Notes: generated by a model from the letters alone, not told the origin. 32,060 bases of DNA from Natronoglomus mannanivorans (GCA_025517485.1 JAOPKB010000027.1:1-32060); one strand, 5' to 3'. Shown: positions 24,397-32,031, counted from the first letter of the stretch. Numbers and translations are program-made.

Positions 24397-24676
24397 CTGT
24401 TTCCGCCGCTTTCCTCGGCCTCGTCTTTCGCCTCCGCCTCGATGTCCTCTCGGATTTCCTCGACCGATGCATCACGGAGCTCACCTGCTACCTCGCGGAC
24501 AGCGGTGAGGGGTCGTCTGCAACCGAAATCAACTCGAGTTTATCCTCGTAGGTGACGATGTGATACTTCTGACCGTACTTCTCACGCAGTTCTTTTGGAA
24601 GGTATAGCCGTCCCCGCCCATCGATTTCTGCTGACAGAGACGAGGATATGGTACCACTGTCGACGAATCTTACCAC
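24393..24676 (-). pseudogene. AbrB-type antitoxin, frameshifted
   Basis: From a GTG at 24676 the frame encodes VRFVDSGTISSSLSAEID, then GRGRLYLPKELREKYG (AbrB swapped-hairpin DNA-binding domain), and runs to ELISVADDPSP. There it meets a run of four G (plus strand 24509-24512), after which the natural continuation lies one frame over: AVREVAGELRDASVEE and EIREDIEAEAKDEAEESG, ending in a TGA that overlaps the PIN toxin's ATG. The total of 284 nt is one short of a multiple of three, so a single lost base explains it. In the current frame the protein stops at 24488, losing the toxin-binding tail. It could be a true mutation, a sequencing error, or slippage at the G run. Confidence 0.85.
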
Positions 24677-24696
24677 CGAACCTCGAGTACTGATAT

Positions 24697-24706
24697 TCAA
24701 TAAAAC
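24697..24706 (-). promoter_or_regulatory. TATA box of the third TA operon
   Basis: Minus-strand GTTTTATTGA is centred about 26 nt before the GTG at 24676. It supports that leaderless start and rules out the long open frame extending upstream to 25138. Confidence 0.5.
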
Positions 24707-24738
24707 GCTCCGGAAGGTTGGACAGTAGATTTCATGCG

Positions 24739-24757
24739 TGAACAAGATAGAACAGAG
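24739..24757 (+). repeat. Possible chorismate mutase 3'-end repeat, copy 4 (weak)
   Basis: TGAACAAGATAGAACAGAG matches the gene-end core at 15 of 19 positions and in frame reads VNKIEQR against LNKVEQR. Three of the four changed bases fall at third positions or give Val to Ile. It lies 63 bp upstream of the third antitoxin, just where the pattern predicts a copy. On its own the match could be chance. Confidence 0.4.
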
Positions 24758-25186
24758 GTGGTCGCTGATAGCTCTGCGTGGGCTTTGAGCGCGTGTACCA
24801 CCCGAACAGTCTCCAGAACCGTCCGGTCGCTGTTCAGTTCCCGAGGGTGCGTCAGGGACGTACCTACAGCCGAACAGTTCGATGACCAGCACTCTTCTCT
24901 CTCCGACGGGTCGTCGTCGATCCACTCGCTCTCCGTTCGCTCGCGGTGAGCGTACGCGGTCCACAGACGGATTAGTGGCCGTAGAACTCCCGTCGCACTC
25001 GTCCGCTTTGTAAGTCGAGAACATCCAATGCTCTCGAGGACTCGACCAACGCCTCGCTGAGTGGGCGAGCGGCCGAACTGGCGGTGGTTCTATCTCCCCG
25101 ATGTGTCGTTCGTTCTCCCTATCGGTTTCTTCGAGCACGTCCGTCTCACGTCAGTCACGCCCACAAACGGCCTCACTTGAATACGA
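24758..25186. other. Gap between TA island and ACP cluster
   Basis: No gene is supported. Two minus-strand frames are open for over 100 codons (one without any early start codon; part reads DRTVLETVRVVHALKAHAEL), which hints at decayed coding sequence such as an old mobile element. I cannot name it. GC is near the genome average. Confidence 0.35.
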
Positions 25187-25217
25187 ATATTATATATTTT
25201 AATGTTATTATAATAGA
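25187..25217 (+). promoter_or_regulatory. AT-rich promoter of the ACP cluster
   Basis: A 31-bp stretch almost wholly A/T, containing TATATATTTTAATG and TTATTATAATAG, lies 44-74 nt before the ACP start. A TATA box in its right part would give a leader of about 25 nt. It is the only strong promoter seen for the five-gene cluster downstream. Confidence 0.5.
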
Positions 25218-25260
25218 AACGTACATAACCCACGGAGGCACTATCTCGAATCGAACGACA

Positions 25261-25521
25261 ATGGCCGAATCAGTCAGCGACACGATCCAGAATATTATCG
25301 CGACCGTCACTCGAGTTGACACCGACGAATTCGACGGCGACACACACTTTCAAGACGACCTCGACGTGGCGTCCCTCCAGATCGTCGAGATCGCGGAGTT
25401 GACGATGCAGGAGGTCGATGGCGTGGTCGAGATTCCGGACGACGACCTCGTCGAGTTGGAGACTGTCGCCGATTTCACGGCGTACGTCGAAGAACGTGCC
25501 GAGCCGAAAGCGGCGAACTAG
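25261..25521 (+). CDS. Acyl carrier protein
   Basis: An 86-residue, strongly acidic, helical carrier protein. The phosphopantetheine-accepting serine is Ser38 in DDLDVASLQIVEIAE; the usual Asp-Ser-Leu reads Ala-Ser-Leu. Helix III and IV elements (EIPDDDLVELETVADFTAYV) match bacterial ACPs. It tethers growing acyl chains as thioesters for the enzymes encoded next to it. The ATG at 25261 follows an AT-rich promoter, and the ketosynthase gene begins 18 bp downstream. ACPs are generally missing from archaeal genomes, so this is a notable gene. A stand-alone carrier for another pathway is possible, but the neighbours argue for chain elongation. Confidence 0.88.
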   Translation: MAESVSDTIQNIIATVTRVDTDEFDGDTHFQDDLDVASLQIVEIAELTMQEVDGVVEIPDDDLVELETVADFTAYVEERAEPKAAN

Positions 25522-25539
25522 TGGCCGGGCAAAACAGCC

Positions 25540-26766
25540 ATGACTGACGTCGTTATTACGGGAGTCGGTGCGATCACGCCGATCGGTGCGTCGGCAGACG
25601 AGCTGTGGACGAGCCTGAAAGCCGGAGTCAGTGGTGCGAACGAGATCGCTGCGTTCGATCTCGACCAGTACGGGCTTTCGACGTCTGTGGCCTGCGAAAT
25701 CACGGATTTCGATCCGGCCGATCACGACGAGATCGACGAACGGACGACCGGCCGCTTCGCCCAGTTCGCGACCGTCGCGGCGATGGACGCACTCGAGGAC
25801 GCCGCTCTTGATCCTGCCAGTGAGGTCTGGGATCCCGACCGCGTCGGCGTTTCGATCGGTACGTGTACGGGCGGCGGGCTGGAACTCTTCGAGGACACAC
25901 GGCGGATGGAGGCGGGCGAGCAGTCGCGGTTCTACAGTTCGCTCGTGGTGCTCTCGAATCTGGCCGCGGGGACCACTAGCATCGTCGCGGACGCCAGAGG
26001 CCCGAACAGAGCCCCCGCGACGGCCTGTGCGGCCGGAACGCACGCCCTGACGGCGGCTGCCGACGACCTTCGCGCGGACCGAGCGGACGTGATGATCGCT
26101 GGCGGCGCCGAAGCGCCGATACTGCCGCTGTTGCTCGAGGGATTCGAGTCGTTGCGCGCCTACAGCACGGCCGACCGATCGCCAGCAGCACACAGTCGAC
26201 CGTTCGACGCGGACCGCGACGGACTGGTCTTCGGTGAAGGTGCGGGGGTCCTCGTCCTCGAGACGCGCGAGCACGCCGAAGCTCGCGGTGCCGACATCCT
26301 CGCGACGCTCGCCGGCGGCGCCATGACGGCGGACGCCTCCCACCCCATTCGGCCCAGCGGAGACGGACTCGCCCGAGCGATGGAACAGGCACTCGAGGCT
26401 GCGGAACTGGCCCCCAATTCGATCGATCACGTGAACGCGCACGCGACGAGCACGCCGAAAGGTGACGCGGTCGAGGCGGCGGCGATCCGAGACGTATTCG
26501 GCGCCGACGTCCCGCCCGTGACGGGGTTCAAGGGCCACCTCGGCCACTCGTTCGGTGCGGCCGGTGCGCTGGAGGCCGTCATCGCGACGCAGATGATCCA
26601 GGACGACTACGTTCCGGGGACCCTGAACCACCGCAAGAGCGACTGTGACGTTCCCGTCGTCGGTCACGGCGCGGGCTTCGAAACCGACGTGAACGCCGTG
26701 CTCTCGAACTCGGCCGGGTTCGGCGGCACGAACGGATCGGTCGTTCTCCGGGCACCGAGACCGTGA
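25540..26766 (+). CDS. fabF: Beta-ketoacyl-ACP synthase (FabF/KAS II type)
   Basis: This 408-residue condensing enzyme joins malonyl-ACP to an acyl chain with loss of CO2. The Cys-His-His triad is intact: Cys163 (PATACAAGTHAL), His301 (NAHATSTPKGD) and His336 (KGHLGHSFGAAGALEA), matching FabF spacing. FGEGAGVLVLE and NSAGFGGTNGS are further family signatures. It is a single ketosynthase with no adjacent chain-length-factor partner, so it is more like fatty acid synthase than a classical aromatic type II PKS, though KSs of both kinds share these motifs. Its last bases overlap the transferase gene by 4 nt. Confidence 0.92.
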   Translation: MTDVVITGVGAITPIGASADELWTSLKAGVSGANEIAAFDLDQYGLSTSVACEITDFDPADHDEIDERTTGRFAQFATVAAMDALEDAALDPASEVWDPDRVGVSIGTCTGGGLELFEDTRRMEAGEQSRFYSSLVVLSNLAAGTTSIVADARGPNRAPATACAAGTHALTAAADDLRADRADVMIAGGAEAPILPLLLEGFESLRAYSTADRSPAAHSRPFDADRDGLVFGEGAGVLVLETREHAEARGADILATLAGGAMTADASHPIRPSGDGLARAMEQALEAAELAPNSIDHVNAHATSTPKGDAVEAAAIRDVFGADVPPVTGFKGHLGHSFGAAGALEAVIATQMIQDDYVPGTLNHRKSDCDVPVVGHGAGFETDVNAVLSNSAGFGGTNGSVVLRAPRP

Positions 26767-27290
26767 CCGTGCTCGAGGACGCTTCCGAGGTCGCGATGGC
26801 CCCGGACATCGACGTCGGCACACCGGCGGGTGTGTTCGTCCGCTCGGGTATCGACGAGGTCAGTATCGGCCGAGTGAGGCGACTCCTGGGAGAGTACGAC
26901 CCCTCGTTTAGAGACCGGGTGTTCACGAGTGCCGAGCGACAGTACTGTGAGAACACACGATATCCAGCCCAGCACTACGCCGCGCGATGGGCCGCGAAGG
27001 AGGCGTTCGTGAAGGTACTGGACGCTGCCGCGCCGAGTCGGCCGCTGACGGCCGCCCAAATCGGCGTCGTCCGAACTGACGACGGACCTCGTCTCGAACT
27101 CGAGGGTGACGCCGACGCCGCCTTCGCCGAGACGCTCGTCGCGAACGACGTCTCCGACCCGACCCGATGTGACGTGAGCGTGAGCCTGACTCACGACCGG
27201 GATGCGGACGTCGCGGCGGCGTGTGTCGTCGTCGTCGGTCTGACCGACGAGAGAGACCGGGAGCGGAAGGGAGGGAAGGCGCGTGAGTGA
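26763..27290 (+). CDS. acpS: 4'-phosphopantetheinyl transferase (holo-ACP synthase)
   Basis: AcpS moves the phosphopantetheine arm from coenzyme A onto the ACP serine. The 175-residue protein has a GxDxV-like SGIDEVSIGRV (Asp31), FTSAERQYC and RWAAKEAFVKVL (Glu80, Lys84), the Mg2+- and CoA-binding signatures, plus SLTHDRDADVAAACV near the end. A poorly conserved 25-residue N-terminal extension precedes the domain. The GTG start overlaps the ketosynthase stop (GTGA), giving tight translational coupling. Its presence next to the ACP shows the carrier is meant to be activated locally. Confidence 0.88.
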   Translation: MTVLEDASEVAMAPDIDVGTPAGVFVRSGIDEVSIGRVRRLLGEYDPSFRDRVFTSAERQYCENTRYPAQHYAARWAAKEAFVKVLDAAAPSRPLTAAQIGVVRTDDGPRLELEGDADAAFAETLVANDVSDPTRCDVSVSLTHDRDADVAAACVVVVGLTDERDRERKGGKARE

Positions 27291-28233
27291 CGACCGCTTT
27301 CGCTTCGACGTCCCCACGGCCTTCGTCTTTCCCGGTCAGGGCAGTCAGAAACCCGGCATGGGAACGCCCTTCTACGAGGGTTCGGCTCGCGCTCGAGATG
27401 AGCTCGAGCGACTCGACGAGGCGGTCGACTTCGACCTGCTCGACCAGTGTCTCGAGGGGGACGCCGACGCCCTTCGACGGACGCGAACGACCCAGCCGAC
27501 CGTGTTCGCGACCGGAATCGCGGCTCACGCCGCGGTCGTCGAGCGGCTCGGGTGCGTGCCACAGTACGTGACCGGGCACAGTCTCGGCCAGTACACGGCG
27601 CTGGCGGCGGCCGGCGGGCTCGACCCCGAAGCGGGAGTGGCGCTGGTCCGGAGACGCGGCGAGGTGATGGAACGGGCGTGCGAGGACGTGAGCGGACGCA
27701 TGGTCGCAGCGCTTTTCGTCTCCCCCGAGGCGGTTACGAGGGTCTGTGCGGACGACGACGAGGTCGACGTCGCCGGGTTCAACGGTCCCAGACAGACCGT
27801 GATCAGCGGGACCGAGTCGGCCGTCGCAGCCGTCGTTGGGACGTTGCGGGACACGACGAGCGGCCCCTGTCGGTTCGTCGACCTAGAGGTCAGCGAGCCG
27901 TTTCACTCACCGGCAATGGCACCGGCCGAAGCGACGTTTGCCGACGAACTCCGTGCGTGTTCGCTCGCGGACGGCCTGCAGAGCGCCGTCGTCTCGGATA
28001 CGACGGCGAACGTGTACGAAGCGCCCGAATGCGTGGTCGGCGACCTCGAGTCACAGATCACGGCCACGATCGACTGGACCGGCGTCGTCGACACGCTCCG
28101 AGAGCGAGGCGTCGAACAGTACGTCGAGTTCCCGCCCTCGGGGACGCTGGGTACTCTCGTCGCCGAGAGCCATCCAGATGCGAGGATCGTTACGCTCGAG
28201 TCACCCGCGGATATCGCCGAAATCGTGCGATAA
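27283..28233 (+). CDS. fabD: Malonyl-CoA:ACP transacylase
   Basis: FabD loads malonyl units from CoA onto holo-ACP. The 316-residue protein has FVFPGQGSQ at the N-terminus, the nucleophile Ser100 in TGHSLGQY, Arg125 (LVRRRGEVM) that binds the malonyl carboxylate, and catalytic His208 (EPFHSPAM). The spacing equals that of bacterial FabD, so malonyl specificity is likely. The GTG start overlaps acpS by 8 nt. A malonyl-CoA source (acetyl/propionyl-CoA carboxylase) must be elsewhere in the genome. Confidence 0.92.
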   Translation: MSDDRFRFDVPTAFVFPGQGSQKPGMGTPFYEGSARARDELERLDEAVDFDLLDQCLEGDADALRRTRTTQPTVFATGIAAHAAVVERLGCVPQYVTGHSLGQYTALAAAGGLDPEAGVALVRRRGEVMERACEDVSGRMVAALFVSPEAVTRVCADDDEVDVAGFNGPRQTVISGTESAVAAVVGTLRDTTSGPCRFVDLEVSEPFHSPAMAPAEATFADELRACSLADGLQSAVVSDTTANVYEAPECVVGDLESQITATIDWTGVVDTLRERGVEQYVEFPPSGTLGTLVAESHPDARIVTLESPADIAEIVR

Positions 28234-28312
28234 CGAGGCGGAGACGTGGAGAGGGACGGACGTAGACGTAGACACAGACGCGGATACTGCACAACGAGAC
28301 GACGACAAGACG

Positions 28313-29071
28313 ATGACACACGACTTCACGGACGACATTGCGATCGTCACCGGCGGAACGAGAGGTATCGGACGCGGAATCACGAAACGGTTCGCGAACG
28401 CTGGCGCGACCGTCGTCGCGACCTACTACGACGACGAGGAGGCGGCCGCCGAGATGGAATCGATCCTTGCCGAGTACGACGTCGACTTCGACGTCGTGCA
28501 GTTCGACGTCGCCGACTACGAGGCCACGAAAGCGGCGATCGACGACGTCGCCGACGAGTTCGGCGCGCCGACGATCCTCGTCAACAACGCCGGCGTGATG
28601 GGCAGCGACGTGCTCTTTCGCATGGAGAAAGCGGACTGGGACCGCGTTCTCGAGGTCAATCTCGACGGCGCATTCAACTGCACCAAGGCCGCGACGGAGT
28701 ACATGCGACGGGAACACGAGGGAGCGATCGTCAACGTGTCGTCGATGGCGGGTCTCCGCGGATACTCCGCACAGGCCTCCTACTGTGCGAGCAAGAGCGG
28801 GCTGATCGGATTCACGAAAGCCGTCGCTCGAGAGTACGCACGACACGGAATTCGATCGAACGCGGTCGCGTTCGGCTACGTCGACACCGAACTTCTGGAA
28901 ACGGACGGGATTATCCAGTTCGCCGACCGAGACGAACTGACCGAACAAATCCCGCAGGGACGGATCCCCGACCCCGACGAGGTATCGGGTGTCGTCGCGT
29001 TTCTCGCCAGTGACGACGCGAACTACGTGACCGGTGAGGTGATTCGCGCCGACGGTGGCCGACTCTCCTGA
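28313..29071 (+). CDS. fabG: 3-oxoacyl-ACP reductase (FabG)
   Basis: This 252-residue short-chain dehydrogenase reduces beta-ketoacyl-ACP with NAD(P)H. It has TGGTRGIGRG (cofactor loop), NNAG at 91-94, Asn116, Ser144 (NVSSMAG), Tyr157 and Lys161 (YCASK). The C-terminal EVIRADGG is typical of FabG. The arginine in the glycine-rich loop favours NADPH. Distinct from the haloarchaeal PhaB reductases of polyhydroxyalkanoate synthesis by context: it lies 79 bp after fabD in the ACP cluster. Those families are close, so substrate choice rests on the neighbours. The ATG at 28313 fits the family. Confidence 0.88.
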   Translation: MTHDFTDDIAIVTGGTRGIGRGITKRFANAGATVVATYYDDEEAAAEMESILAEYDVDFDVVQFDVADYEATKAAIDDVADEFGAPTILVNNAGVMGSDVLFRMEKADWDRVLEVNLDGAFNCTKAATEYMRREHEGAIVNVSSMAGLRGYSAQASYCASKSGLIGFTKAVAREYARHGIRSNAVAFGYVDTELLETDGIIQFADRDELTEQIPQGRIPDPDEVSGVVAFLASDDANYVTGEVIRADGGRLS

Positions 29072-29097
29072 AGGCGAGTCTCGCAGCGTACTCTGCC

Positions 29098-29655
29098 TTA
29101 CAGCGAATCGTACTCCTCGGGTGACGTCAACGTCCCGTCGTCGTCCATCGGCACGTCGTCTCCCGAAGTCTCTCCGAGACGGCCGGCCGCGGATTTTCGG
29201 CGGCCCTCGGCCGGTGTGAGGTCACCGGCAGCCCCGAGGCCGTGAGAGTGCATGTTCAGATAGACGGCTTCGTACTGCTGGTCGTCGATCAGGTACGTCT
29301 CGTGCCAGATGCCGACGTCGTCACTCGCACCGACGGTCTGCTGGAAGTCACCGATCGCGGGGTAGTGTTCGCGACCGGGGTCCCACGCGTACTCCCGGAG
29401 TTTCTCGAAGGAGTCCCAGTACTGGATGTAGACGTGATTTCGGATCCCGAGCTGGGACTGGTAGCCGAGGAAGCCACTCCCCGGGTCGTCTTCTAGCTCC
29501 GCGAGCATTCGGTTCATAGCGAACGGGATCGGCAGCCACTTGTGTATCTTCCAGAGTTTGTGGACGCGCAGTCCGAGGACGAAGACGACGAACTCGCCGT
29601 CGATCTCTGCAGCCATTCGTCCGGGGTGGATCCTCGACACGGGTGTGTTCCTCAC
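29098..29655 (-). CDS. DUF4188 monooxygenase-like protein
   Basis: This 185-residue protein is of the DUF4188 family, predicted dimeric alpha/beta-barrel monooxygenase-like fold. Signatures are VVFVLGLRVHKLWKIHKW, LPIPFAMNRML and IQYWDSFEKLREYAWD. The GTG at 29655 is chosen because a TATA box is centred about 27-30 nt upstream; an in-frame ATG (MAAEIDGE) lies 13 codons later. The C-terminal tail after about residue 150 is Asp/Glu/Gly-rich and disordered-looking. It is convergent with fabG (26-bp gap), so a tailoring role for the ACP cluster's product is conceivable but unproven. Confidence 0.8.
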   Translation of the reverse strand: MRNTPVSRIHPGRMAAEIDGEFVVFVLGLRVHKLWKIHKWLPIPFAMNRMLAELEDDPGSGFLGYQSQLGIRNHVYIQYWDSFEKLREYAWDPGREHYPAIGDFQQTVGASDDVGIWHETYLIDDQQYEAVYLNMHSHGLGAAGDLTPAEGRRKSAAGRLGETSGDDVPMDDDGTLTSPEEYDSL

Positions 29656-29678
29656 GGAGACGTAGCTGACGAAACAGG

Positions 29679-29691
29679 ATAAATTTATTGA
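29679..29691 (-). promoter_or_regulatory. TATA box of the DUF4188 gene
   Basis: Minus-strand AATAAATTTATCC lies 24-36 nt before the GTG at 29655. It predicts a near-leaderless transcript and supports the GTG start. Confidence 0.55.
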
Positions 29692-29775
29692 ATATAAACC
29701 GAATACAACCGGCAGCTACGGAGATGATCGTGGGGGACAGTCCGGCCGAAAACACCGACGAAATCACGACTCGCG

Positions 29776-30972
29776 TCACTTTGGTAACAGCAAGACCACG
29801 GTCGTCGCGTTGTGGAACCCGCTGAACTGTTTGCGTCCCATTCCGATCTCTCCGTAGGTTTCGAACCCGACCATCGGCATGTTCAACTCGTCAGCCATCG
29901 CGTCGATTGCAGCGGGCAGTTCGTCCTCGAGTACGATCGATCGACAGGCGCAATCGTAGACGAACGCGCCGGCCATCTCGACGTCGCCAGCTCGCTGGCG
30001 TGCCGATCGAATCGTCCGGCGTCCGGACTCGATCTGTGCGTTCGGCCGCCCGTGCATGACGCGCATGACCGTTCCTTCCGGAATGCCGACGGCGAAGTGA
30101 AGCGGCCCGTCCTCCGTTTCGATCCACGGCCAGCGCATCTTGTAGCGGCCGCCCTGATCGAACCCGAACTCGAACTCGCACATGATCCGCTGGAGGAGCT
30201 GATCGCTCGGATCGAGGTCGTCGACGGTGACGTCGAACTCCTCGCGAACCTGTTCTCTGACGGCGTCCTTCCAGACCCGAAAGGCGGGTTCGCCGTCGAG
30301 TTCGTACACCAGACTGCCGTCCGATCGGGTAACCTCGACCGGCTCCGAGAGCGGTTCGTGGCCGTGCTCGACCGCGACGACGGGCTGTTCTTTCGACGCG
30401 ATCAGCCCGAGTACCACGGCGTCTTCGGCGACCGTCTCGTCGTGGAACACGTGGGTTCCCTCGAGGTGGTGGTCGTCGGTCGCGGCTCCGCCGGCGACGT
30501 GGACCGACGGGCCGAGTTGTTTCTGGGTGATCAGCGCGAGTTCTTCGCCGACGCCGCTGAGTCCGTCGTGGAGGTTGATCGCCGCCATGTGGGGGTATCC
30601 CGTGACCGCCGTCGGAAGGTCGGTGGTCGCTTCGCGGACCGCCCCGGGGACGTCGTCGCTGAGACCGGTTCCAATTCCTGTGAAGAAGGCTACCGTATCA
30701 CTGGCGACGAGTCCGACGGCGACGACGCCTCGTGTGACCTCGTCTTCGGTGAACGCCTCGCCGGTCGAACAGCCGATCAGCGGTGGCTCGCTGCCGATGA
30801 CCTCGACGATCCCCGCGATGACGGCCTCGTACTCGTATTCGATCGAGCTGAACACTTGACAGAAGTCGACGCGCTCGCTCGGCAGTTCGGTCAGCGCCCG
30901 TCGTGCGGCCTGCTGGCCCGCGGCGTACCCGTCTTCACCAGCCGCGAGTGCTGTTCCGATCGCGGTGTCCAT
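29776..30972 (-). CDS. FIST-domain sensor protein
   Basis: A 398-residue protein with FIST N (about 30-220) and FIST C (about 230-385) domains, a ligand-sensing fold often tied to signal transduction and thought to bind small molecules such as amino acids. Landmarks are PPLIGCSTGEAFTEDEV and VHVAGGAATDDH in FIST N, and AGAFVYDCACRSIVL and GFETYGEIGMGRKQFSGFHN in FIST C. No output domain (kinase, methyl-accepting, GGDEF) is fused, so it must act through a partner. The ATG at 30972 is supported by a TATA box 26 nt upstream. It stands alone, divergent from the YqjF gene. Confidence 0.88.
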   Translation of the reverse strand: MDTAIGTALAAGEDGYAAGQQAARRALTELPSERVDFCQVFSSIEYEYEAVIAGIVEVIGSEPPLIGCSTGEAFTEDEVTRGVVAVGLVASDTVAFFTGIGTGLSDDVPGAVREATTDLPTAVTGYPHMAAINLHDGLSGVGEELALITQKQLGPSVHVAGGAATDDHHLEGTHVFHDETVAEDAVVLGLIASKEQPVVAVEHGHEPLSEPVEVTRSDGSLVYELDGEPAFRVWKDAVREQVREEFDVTVDDLDPSDQLLQRIMCEFEFGFDQGGRYKMRWPWIETEDGPLHFAVGIPEGTVMRVMHGRPNAQIESGRRTIRSARQRAGDVEMAGAFVYDCACRSIVLEDELPAAIDAMADELNMPMVGFETYGEIGMGRKQFSGFHNATTVVLLLPK

Positions 30973-30993
30973 GTTTACATCTGTTGTCGTACC

Positions 30994-31002
30994 ATCTAAT
31001 AA
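30994..31002 (-). promoter_or_regulatory. TATA box of the FIST gene
   Basis: Minus-strand TTATTAGAT is centred 26 nt before the ATG at 30972, predicting a leaderless transcript and excluding an in-frame ATG at 31005. Confidence 0.55.
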
Positions 31003-31192
31003 CACCTGTCATCTATGAAAGGAAATGGGTTTTCAATTTCAGGCCACGGGCCGGACGCTCTCTCGGTCGACGAACGCGAGAATCACGGATACCGTGGACC
31101 GACACCGACACGAGACCAACCGCGTCGATACCGAGCGCCTGAGCGCTTCGAACGACCCCATGCGTTTTCTTCCCTGACGTCGTGTCAGTCCT

Positions 31193-31948
31193 ATGGCCCT
31201 CTCGTTCTCACTCTCACTCTCATTCTCGTTGCGGATGGGATGGCGTCACCTCCTGTTCGCCAGCTGGCCGTTCGAGCCGGCCGTCGTTGCCGCCCACCTA
31301 CCGCCGTCTCTCGAGGTCGACACGTACGACGGACGGGCGTGGCTCTCGGTCGTCCCCTATCTCAACGTCGACGTTCGCCCGCGTTCGATTCCGGCCGGCG
31401 GGTTCGCCCTGCCCGAACTCAACCTGCGAACGTACGTCACCTGCGACGGCGAACCGGGCGTCTACTTCTTCAGTCTCGACGCGCAGGGAATCCTCGGTGT
31501 CCTCGGCGCCCGGCTCTTTCATCACTTGCCCTACTACTACGCTCGAACCGAGCTACGGGCCGTCGACGGCGAGATTGCCGTGACGAGCGAACGCCGCCAT
31601 CCGGGTGAACGGCCGGTTCAGTTCGCCGCGACCTACGGGCCGACCGGGGAGTCGTTTACCGCCGCTCCCGACTCGAGGGCCGCGTTCTTGACCGAACGGT
31701 ATCGATACTACACCGAAGATCTCGATGGCCGGCTCCGGTACGCCGACATCTCCCACGATCGCTGGACGCTCTCGGAAGCCGACGTGTCGATCGCGAAAAA
31801 CACGTTGTTTCGTGCGAACGGGTTCGCCGAGCCAGATGGCGATCTCTACGCCGGCTCGGATTCGGCTCCGAAGTCGAATTCGGCCCCAGTGTGCTACTAC
31901 AGTCCTGGAACCGATGTGACAACAACACGGTGTCAGTACTGGGAGTGA
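31193..31948 (+). CDS. YqjF family protein (DUF2071)
   Basis: A 251-residue protein of the DUF2071/YqjF family, related in fold to acetoacetate decarboxylase. Signatures are MGWRHLLFASWPFEPAVVAAHL, the following PPSLEVDTYDGRAWLSVVPY, NLRTYVTCDGEPGVYFFSLD and FRANGFAEPDGD. The first 14 residues are a low-complexity Ser/Leu/Phe stretch from a CTCACT-like repeat. The ATG at 31235, directly before GWRHLLFA, may be the true start, giving 237 residues. Neither start has a clear TATA box. The biochemical role of the family is not established. Confidence 0.8.
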   Translation: MALSFSLSLSFSLRMGWRHLLFASWPFEPAVVAAHLPPSLEVDTYDGRAWLSVVPYLNVDVRPRSIPAGGFALPELNLRTYVTCDGEPGVYFFSLDAQGILGVLGARLFHHLPYYYARTELRAVDGEIAVTSERRHPGERPVQFAATYGPTGESFTAAPDSRAAFLTERYRYYTEDLDGRLRYADISHDRWTLSEADVSIAKNTLFRANGFAEPDGDLYAGSDSAPKSNSAPVCYYSPGTDVTTTRCQYWE

Positions 31949-32014
31949 CGGATGCTGGCTGTGCCACCCTCCGGAACCGAGAACGACGATCACACTATCG
32001 AACCGAGTAAACTA

Positions 32015-32031
32015 CCCCGCCCTACTCGCTC
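32015..32031. repeat. 17-bp direct repeat, right copy
   Basis: Identical to 15-31 (CCCCGCCCTACTCGCTC). It lies in the 112 bp after the YqjF gene, where I see no other feature. See the left copy. Confidence 0.5.

Noticed and set aside
24488..25138. 216-codon reading of the third antitoxin starting far upstream
   Set aside because: The first 150 codons lack antitoxin character, and the promoter sits at 24697-24706, so translation should begin at 24676.
25270..26823. 517-codon minus-strand frame antisense to the ACP and ketosynthase genes
   Set aside because: Arg/Asp/Val-rich shadow with no domain or promoter; the plus-strand genes carry full active sites.
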